The notes beneath the pieces are model-generated. The model was not told the DNA's origin. It did no database searches and saw only the letters and a program-made list of their open reading frames with translations. A stretch of 64,000 nt of DNA from Lipingzhangella_A rawalii (GTDB lineage: Bacteria; Actinomycetota; Actinomycetes; Streptosporangiales; Streptosporangiaceae): assembly GCF_031628175.1 (NCBI RefSeq), contig NZ_JAVLVT010000005.1:62001-126000 (forward strand), given 5' to 3'. This document shows positions 59,048 to 64,000 of the stretch, in pieces (positions within the stretch are counted from its first letter, which is position 1; every line of letters starts with the position of its first letter). The position numbers and the translations under genes are program-made.

Positions 59048-59284
59048 CGGTTCGTCTGGGCTTCCTACCTTCAGCTGGCAGAGATCCCTCGTGCGGGTAC
59101 TGAGTCCGGAGAGATCCCGGCTGGACGTCGGGTTCCGTCGCAGAGTGAGTTGGAGCAAGAGTTCGACCTTGGACGGAACACGACCAAGAAGGCGTTGGAT
59201 GTCCTGAAGAAGGAAGGTCTCCTGGTGACGGCCCCTGGTCGTGGCTTGTTCGTTTCCGATTCGAGGGACTGCCCCACGCAATAG
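59048..59284 (+). pseudogene. third GntR-like domain, no start codon
   Basis: Directly after the TGA of GntR 2 and in the same frame runs VWASYLQLAEIPRAGTESGE, IPAGRRVPSQSELEQEFDLG, RNTTKKALDVLKKEGLLVTA, PGRGLFVSD to TAG at 59284. This is a complete winged-helix domain, but no ATG, GTG or suitable TTG precedes it. It is either a relic that lost its start or is reached by read-through of the TGA, giving a double-domain GntR. Confidence 0.7.
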
Positions 59285-59341
59285 GGCCAGCCTCTGCGAG
59301 CCCCCTCCCAGCCGGGATTGGTTCACCGGGGCCGTGTGTGT

Positions 59342-60061
59342 CTACGGGTGGAGATTCGGAGAGCTGGGCTCGGAGCCGTCGTCCAACGCCCGCTGCCAGG
59401 CCGCGATCGCGGCGGAGCGGCGGCGCACACCGAGCTTGCTGTAGATGCGGGTGGTGTGGTTCTTCACGGTCTTCTCCGCGACCACCAACACCTGGGCGAT
59501 TTCGGCGTTGCTCAACCCCTGGACCAGGTAACCCAACACTTCCACCTCCCGTTCGGTGAGCTGGAACCGTTCCGCCGCATCGGCACGCCCGACCCGGGGC
59601 GCGGACCGCACCTGGTCCATGAGCGCACGCACCGCCGCGGGCGACATCGGGCTCTCCGCGCCGGAGGCGGTCTTGCGTACCGCGTCGATCAGCTCCGCCA
59701 CGCTGAACGCGCCGTGCACCAGGTAGCCGTAGGCGCCGCCGCGTACCGCCGACTGCACCACCTCCGGGTCCTCGGTCTGGGTCAGCATGACCACCCGGGT
59801 GAGTTCGCTCAGCCGCTGGAGCGCCCGCACCCCGTCCATTCGCGGCATCCGCACATCCACGAGCGCCACGTCCGGGACGGTGTGCTCGGCCAGGGTGATC
59901 GCCTCCTGGCCGTCGCCGGCCTGGGCCACGACCCGGATCGGGCCGTTTCCTTCCAGGAGGGAAACCAGACCCGCGCGGACCACAGGGTTGTCGTCAGCGA
60001 TCAGCAGCCGGATGGGGTCCGGGGTCGGCTGGCTCGCCGGGTGGGGAGTCGGGGTCGACAT
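59342..60061 (-). CDS. NarL/LuxR-family response regulator
   Basis: 239 residues. The receiver domain covers about 17-130 (IRLLIADDNPVVRAGLVSLL, phospho-acceptor Asp in PDVALVDVRMPRMDG). The LuxR HTH covers about 170-230 (FQLTEREVEVLGYLVQGLSN, AEIAQVLVVAEKTVKNHTTR, IYSKLGVRRRSAAI). ATG 60061 lies 68 bp inside the kinase gene. It is the cognate partner of that kinase and, embedded in the tad operon, a likely regulator of pilus genes. Confidence 0.92.
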   Translation of the reverse strand: MSTPTPHPASQPTPDPIRLLIADDNPVVRAGLVSLLEGNGPIRVVAQAGDGQEAITLAEHTVPDVALVDVRMPRMDGVRALQRLSELTRVVMLTQTEDPEVVQSAVRGGAYGYLVHGAFSVAELIDAVRKTASGAESPMSPAAVRALMDQVRSAPRVGRADAAERFQLTEREVEVLGYLVQGLSNAEIAQVLVVAEKTVKNHTTRIYSKLGVRRRSAAIAAWQRALDDGSEPSSPNLHP

Positions 60062-61385
60062 GCTCTGGCTCCAGTCTCGGGGGAGTCCGGTCGGGCAGGA
60101 CCAGGGAGAGGGTACTGCCCGCACCCGGTGCGGAACGGATCCGCAGTCGCCCGCCCGCCGCAGCGGCGCGTTCCCGCATTCCGCGCAGGCCATAGTGTCC
60201 CGGAGGGACGTCCTGCGGGTCGAAGCCGTGGCCGTCATCGGCCACGGTCAGTACCACGCCTGCGGCCGGGACATTCGAGGCGTCCCCGTCCGCGGCTTGC
60301 GGAGCCGGCGCCGGCACTGCCAACGCCACAGTGACGGTGTGTGCCTGCGCGTGCCGCTCCACATTACTCAGGGCTTCATCGAGGATCGCCAGGACCTCGT
60401 CCTGGACCCCAGGGGGGAACGGAACCGGGGACTCGGGCATCCGAAGGCGAACGGGCAGGCCGGCGCCCTCCGCCCAGGCGGTGACATGTTCGGACACGGC
60501 GGCCGCCAGGTCACCGGCTGCGGCGGCGCGCGCGTCCGCCGCAGCCATGCCCAACTCGTCCCCCGGAGCGTCCTGCGGCCTGGTGTGCTCCGCGCCGACG
60601 GGGGCCGTCGTGCCGCGGCGCAGGGTCGCGATGAGGTCGCGGGCCTGCGCCGCCGCGGTGTCCGCCGCTTCGGCGAGTTGGTGGGCGATCTCGGTGGCCC
60701 GCGCCGGGTCCCGCTCGGTCCAGGCCGGCAGTGCACGGGCCGACATCGCGATTCCACGCAGGGTCTTGCTTACCGAGTCGTGCAGGTCCCGCGCCAGCCG
60801 GGCTCGCTCCTCGGCCGAGGCCGCCGCCCGCTCCGCCGCGTGGCGCGCCTCCTGCTCCGCAGCCAGCTGGGTGACCACGGTACGTGCCTGCCCCGCAATA
60901 TAGCCCGCCACGGGATACAGCAGTGGGTGGATCAGCAGCATCTGGACGTCAAGCCGCCCGGTGGCCGCCGGATCGACCAGCGCCCCGAGGTAGGCCAGTA
61001 TTTGCAGCCCTGCCACCAGAAACGTTCCCACAGTGCCGAACAGCAGCCCAGCGACCGCCGTGGTCAGGACCGTCGCCACGAAGAACGCCCCGCTGGGGCC
61101 GGCGATCACCAACACGCTCGTGGCGCAGAATACGTCCGCGGTGATCAGCACGGGATGTTTGCGCAGCCGCGGTACGAACCGCTCCCAGCGCCAGGCCACC
61201 AGTGCCGTGAGCGCCGCGTAGCCGAGGATCGCAACGACCAGCCACGTGTCCACCGCAGCCGCGGGCAGCAGCGGCAGCGTGAGTAGAACCAGCACCACCC
61301 GTAGCTGAAGCAGCAGCCGGGCGAGGGTGGCCAGACGCGCGTACTCGGGCCGGGCTGGGCCGGCGTGTCCCCCCGTGCGCGGCAT
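59994..61385 (-). CDS. HisKA_3-type sensor histidine kinase
   Basis: 463 residues. Four to six membrane segments lie in the first about 180 (LRVVLVLLTLPLLPAAAVDT, LITADVFCATSVLVIAGPSG, AFFVATVLTTAVAGLLFGTV, LLIHPLLYPVAGYIAGQART). The dimerisation/phosphoacceptor segment is ERARLARDLHDSVSKTLRGI (His). The HATPase_c domain follows (ILDEALSNVERHAQAHTVTV, VLTVADDGHGFDP, GHYGLRGMRERAAAAGGRL). ATG 61385. It overlaps the response-regulator gene and follows tadC by 7 bp, so it is co-transcribed with the Tad machinery. Confidence 0.92.
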   Translation of the reverse strand: MPRTGGHAGPARPEYARLATLARLLLQLRVVLVLLTLPLLPAAAVDTWLVVAILGYAALTALVAWRWERFVPRLRKHPVLITADVFCATSVLVIAGPSGAFFVATVLTTAVAGLLFGTVGTFLVAGLQILAYLGALVDPAATGRLDVQMLLIHPLLYPVAGYIAGQARTVVTQLAAEQEARHAAERAAASAEERARLARDLHDSVSKTLRGIAMSARALPAWTERDPARATEIAHQLAEAADTAAAQARDLIATLRRGTTAPVGAEHTRPQDAPGDELGMAAADARAAAAGDLAAAVSEHVTAWAEGAGLPVRLRMPESPVPFPPGVQDEVLAILDEALSNVERHAQAHTVTVALAVPAPAPQAADGDASNVPAAGVVLTVADDGHGFDPQDVPPGHYGLRGMRERAAAAGGRLRIRSAPGAGSTLSLVLPDRTPPRLEPEHVDPDSPPGEPADPGPHPAADR

Positions 61386-61392
61386 GGTGGTG

Positions 61393-62298
61393 TCAGCCTC
61401 CGGCGATGATGCCGAAATCGATCTCGGATCCAATGAGCAGTGCACCGCCCAGCAGCAGGAACAGGGCCGGCAGCATCGTGGCGGCCGTGACCGCGGTGAC
61501 CCGCGGGTTCACGCGCTGGGCCTTGCGCCGTACGTACTGGTAGTCCTGCCGGCGGATGTCGGTGCTGATCTCCATCAGGGAGGTGCTCAGGGGCGCCCCC
61601 AGCTCTTCGGACTGCTGGATCGCCGTGACGAACTTACTCAGGGCCTCGTTGTTGTTGCGGTGTCGCAGCGCGTCGAAGGCCTCCCGGCGGCCCGTGCCCA
61701 GCTCCATCTGCCGCAGCGCGATCTGGAACTCATCGGACAATACCCCGGGCATCGACTCGGTGGTGCGCTCCAGCGCGGCCCGAAACGACAGCCCCGCGCT
61801 CACCGTCACAGCGAGGACATCCAGAAAATCCGGCAGCTGCGACTGGATCTTGTCCTGACGTTCGCGGATACGCAACTGGATATTGGCGTCGGTCAGCCCC
61901 GCGAACAGCAGCGCCAGCAGCGCCAGCATCCCCTGGTCGTTCAGCAGGAGCACCAGCGCCAGCGTGCCCCAGACGAGCACCTCACCGACTTTACGGCGGA
62001 TGTACTGTTCGGCGTTGAGCCCATCCGGGCGGCCCGCGGCCGCCAGCCGGTTGTCGATACCCTGGCGCTGCCGCTCGTTGACGCGACGCAGCACCGGACC
62101 GCCGAGCACAGTCCCGATGGCCTCGGTGATGCGGTGTAGCACAAAGACGTGCTCGTCCTTACCGACCGGGCTGCGGCGCCGCGGCAGCAGCCGTAGCTGT
62201 AGGTCGCTGGATTCGGTAACCAGGTAGAGCCCGCGCGCCGCCAGCAGCACCACCAACGCGCCGCACACCGCCAGCAGGGGGAGGGCGACCTCCGGCAT
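61393..62298 (-). CDS. tadC: Tad pilus inner-membrane platform protein TadC
   Basis: 301 residues, type II secretion F-domain protein. Membrane segments are at the N-terminus and middle. The F-domain core reads IQSQLPDFLDVLAVTVSAGL, SFRAALERTTE, FQIALRQMELGTGRREAFDA, KFVTAIQQSEELGAPLSTSL. The end is TAATMLPALFLLLGGALLIG. It pairs with TadB to form the assembly platform. 12 bp downstream of tadB. Confidence 0.9.
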   Translation of the reverse strand: MPEVALPLLAVCGALVVLLAARGLYLVTESSDLQLRLLPRRRSPVGKDEHVFVLHRITEAIGTVLGGPVLRRVNERQRQGIDNRLAAAGRPDGLNAEQYIRRKVGEVLVWGTLALVLLLNDQGMLALLALLFAGLTDANIQLRIRERQDKIQSQLPDFLDVLAVTVSAGLSFRAALERTTESMPGVLSDEFQIALRQMELGTGRREAFDALRHRNNNEALSKFVTAIQQSEELGAPLSTSLMEISTDIRRQDYQYVRRKAQRVNPRVTAVTAATMLPALFLLLGGALLIGSEIDFGIIAGG

Positions 62299-62310
62299 GT
62301 GGCTTCCTCC

Positions 62311-63249
62311 CTAGAAGTCGAATTTGGTGATCCGCCGGATCACCAGCAGACCCACGACGTACAGCGAGATCACGAGGCCGAGCACAACCTGGCCCGCCAG
62401 GGTGGTACTCATGTTCTCCAGTGCTTGGGGCTGCATCCAATTGATCAGGAACAGCACCCCCACCCCGGTCGCCACCAAGAACCAGGAGGTGGCCGTGCTC
62501 TCGGTGAGGATGGTCTGCACCTCGCGGCGCGTCTCGTTGCGTTCCTCCAACGTCCCGGACAGGCCCCGCAGTGCCGTCACCAGGGAGCCTCCGGAACGGG
62601 AGGCCACCAGCAGGGTCCCGGTCAGCACCCCCAACTCCCGAGAGGGCATGCGATTGCGCAGCTCGGCCAGAGCCTCGTCCAGGGGCTGGCCCAGCTTCAT
62701 CGACTGGGCCATGCGCTGGAGCTCCTCACTGGCCGGGGCGGCCATCTCCTCCGCAGCCATGTCGATGGCCGTGGGCAGAGCCAGCCCGGCCGAGGTGGCG
62801 TTACTCAGAACCCGGGTGAGTTCGGGCAGCTGGCGAGTGAACTCCTCCCGACGGCGCCGTTCCCGATGCTGGAGGTAGACGAAGAACAGCATCCCGACCC
62901 CCACCGCGGCCACGGTGCCGAACAAGGGGGCCAGCACAAACCACAACAGCACCACCGCGGAAATCGCGCTGGCCACCAGGCTCACGACGAAGGTGGAGAC
63001 CCGCACCGAGACGCCCGAGCGGGCCAGCCGCCGGCCCAGGCTTCGGCCCAGCTCCGTGCGCCGCAGCACGGTGTCCAGCCGCGCCATGGGGGAATTCGCG
63101 CGAACCTCGGCCTGGGACAGAGCACTGCGTGCCGCCAGCATGCGGCGCTGCTGCCGCACCGCCAGCAGGTCCCACAGGGCCCAGACCAGCAACCCCAGCA
63201 CCGCCAGGGAGCCGACCAGCGCCAGAACTTGCAGTAGCACCGGGTTCAC
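62311..63249 (-). CDS. tadB: Tad pilus inner-membrane platform protein TadB
   Basis: 312 residues, type II secretion F-domain protein. Segments: VLALVGSLAVLGLLVWALWD, FVVSLVASAISAVVLLWFVL, RREEFTRQLPELTRVLSNAT, AGLALPTAIDMAAEEMAAPA, LGQPLDEALAELRNRMPSRE, GTLLVASRSGGSLVTALRGL. The C-terminus has two membrane helices. ATG/GTG overlap with tadA (4 bp) shows coupling. Confidence 0.9.
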   Translation of the reverse strand: MNPVLLQVLALVGSLAVLGLLVWALWDLLAVRQQRRMLAARSALSQAEVRANSPMARLDTVLRRTELGRSLGRRLARSGVSVRVSTFVVSLVASAISAVVLLWFVLAPLFGTVAAVGVGMLFFVYLQHRERRRREEFTRQLPELTRVLSNATSAGLALPTAIDMAAEEMAAPASEELQRMAQSMKLGQPLDEALAELRNRMPSRELGVLTGTLLVASRSGGSLVTALRGLSGTLEERNETRREVQTILTESTATSWFLVATGVGVLFLINWMQPQALENMSTTLAGQVVLGLVISLYVVGLLVIRRITKFDF

Positions 63250-64000
63250 GGCAGCGCCACCTCCCGGATCTGGGCGAGACCTTCCTCGGCGCCGCCGCTG
63301 AAGGCCTGCGGAATCGTCTCGCCGCGTTGCTTGAGCCGCAGCGCCACCGGCTCCGGAAGGGGGTAGTGCGCGAACTCGCCGGTGGACTCCCCGGCGTGCT
63401 GCACCGCATCCTGCACGAACTCCATGATGCGTTGCAGTTTGAACGCCTCGTCCCGGCGGGACGCCACCACCGAGATCTCGCTGATGCGGCGCTGCCCGTC
63501 CGGCCAGCGCGCGATGTGCGCGATCACGTCCACCGCGTTGTTGATCTGGTCGCGGATCGCCTCGAACGGCATCCGCGCCTCGGTGATCGAGGCCAGGGTC
63601 TGAAGCCGGTAGATCGCGTCGTCGGCGGAGTTGGCGTGCACGGTCACCAGGGACCCGTCGTGCCCCGTGTTCATGGCCTGCAACATGTCCAGGGTCTCCT
63701 CGCCCCGGACCTCCCCGACGATGATCCGGTCCGGGCGCATCCGCAGCGCGTTGCGTACCAGGTCCCGGATCGTGATCGTTCCCTTGCCCTCGAAGTTCGG
63801 TGGCCGCGACTCCAATCTGATCACGTGTGACTGTTGCAGCTGGAGCTCTGCGGAGTCCTCGATGGTGACGATCCGGTCGCTGGGCGGCAGGAACCCGGAC
63901 AGGGCGTTGAGGAACGTGGTCTTCCCGGTGCCCGTGCCCCCGGAGATCACCACGTTGAGGCGGGAGCGCACCATCGAGGCCAGCAGCACCCCAGTGGAGG
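63246..64000 (-). CDS. tadA: Tad pilus assembly ATPase TadA/CpaF (N-terminus beyond window)
   Basis: The C-terminal about 250 residues of a CpaF-type ATPase. Walker A: LNVVISGGTGTGKTTFLNAL. An Asp box follows (DRIVTIEDSAELQLQQSHVI, RLESRPPNFEGKGTITIRDL). Walker B: RPDRIIVGEVRGEETLDMLQ. Then AMNTGHDGSLVTVHANSADD and RMPFEAIRDQINNAVDVIAH. It powers pilin extrusion. The frame is open through the window edge; CpaF proteins are usually about 400-450 residues, so roughly 40 percent is outside. Confidence 0.95.
   Translation of the reverse strand, partial: STGVLLASMVRSRLNVVISGGTGTGKTTFLNALSGFLPPSDRIVTIEDSAELQLQQSHVIRLESRPPNFEGKGTITIRDLVRNALRMRPDRIIVGEVRGEETLDMLQAMNTGHDGSLVTVHANSADDAIYRLQTLASITEARMPFEAIRDQINNAVDVIAHIARWPDGQRRISEISVVASRRDEAFKLQRIMEFVQDAVQHAGESTGEFAHYPLPEPVALRLKQRGETIPQAFSGGAEEGLAQIREVALP

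Overview
The window is high-GC actinobacterial DNA. Abundant GTG starts, ATGA/GTGA start-stop overlaps, lipoprotein-rich gene content, Hanks-type kinases, Tad pili and a fatty-acyl-AMP-ligase/PKS cluster suggest a filamentous actinomycete, perhaps a member of the Nocardiopsaceae; the genus is inferred from gene content, not from a search. One 100-N assembly gap lies at 33123-33222. I saw no rRNA, tRNA or CRISPR array.

1-7.9 kb: a gluconate module (gntK, gntR, gntP) that shares a 19-bp operator-like sequence at its two promoters, a TauE/SafE permease, a His/Asp-rich lipoprotein, an ECF sigma factor, a membrane protein, and a BNR-repeat/MoaD-ThiS gene pair.

8.1-11.9 kb and 31.2-33.1 kb: two graveyards of mobile DNA. 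The left one holds a decayed BBE-type FAD oxidase, two abutting IS5-like elements, and remnants of ISL3, IS481 and IS110 type. The right one holds an ISAs1-like tail and a shattered IS1634-like transposase that runs into the gap. They bracket a coherent biosynthetic island.

11.9-30.8 kb: the most interesting region. Thirteen co-directional, mostly overlapping genes encode a fatty acyl-AMP ligase, two acyl-CoA-dehydrogenase-like proteins, an ACP, a single KS-AT-ACP polyketide synthase module, and the complete set expected for tetronate formation (KAS III, FkbH-type glyceryl transferase/phosphatase, ACP, DHLAT-fold acyltransferase, alpha/beta hydrolase). An FAD monooxygenase, a type II thioesterase and an SRPBCC protein follow. 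The inferred logic is: activate a fatty acid, desaturate it on the ACP, extend it once with malonyl-CoA to a beta-ketoacyl thioester, condense it with glyceryl-ACP to an acyl-tetronate, then acetylate and eliminate to an exocyclic methylene. An XRE regulator lies upstream; an ImmA/IrrE protease and a MAB_1171c-type membrane protein lie downstream. These may form a split regulatory set.

33.2-41.2 kb: a GC-rich repeat field, then a minus-strand redox operon of two TMADH/dienoyl-CoA-reductase-like flavoproteins, ETF-alpha, a FixC-like protein and a FixX-like ferredoxin, with no ETF-beta gene in the window. 41.3-45.7 kb: lipoproteins, a UPF0261/PEP-hydrolase-like pair and a membrane protein. 46-52.2 kb: two tandem paralogous Ser/Thr kinases and a triplicated lipoprotein family with one intact and one dead membrane-protein partner. 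A roughly 50-100 bp palindromic repeat recurs between genes at 33, 44 and 49.5 kb.

52.2-64 kb: a Tad pilus locus (tadA, tadB, tadC, a sensor kinase and response regulator, Flp/TadE/TadG-like proteins, an OmpA-like lipoprotein, a pilin-like protein fused to a VldE/M15-type domain, and a long pilin-like protein). It is interrupted by a divergent island of small GntR proteins and three tiny coupled ORFs.
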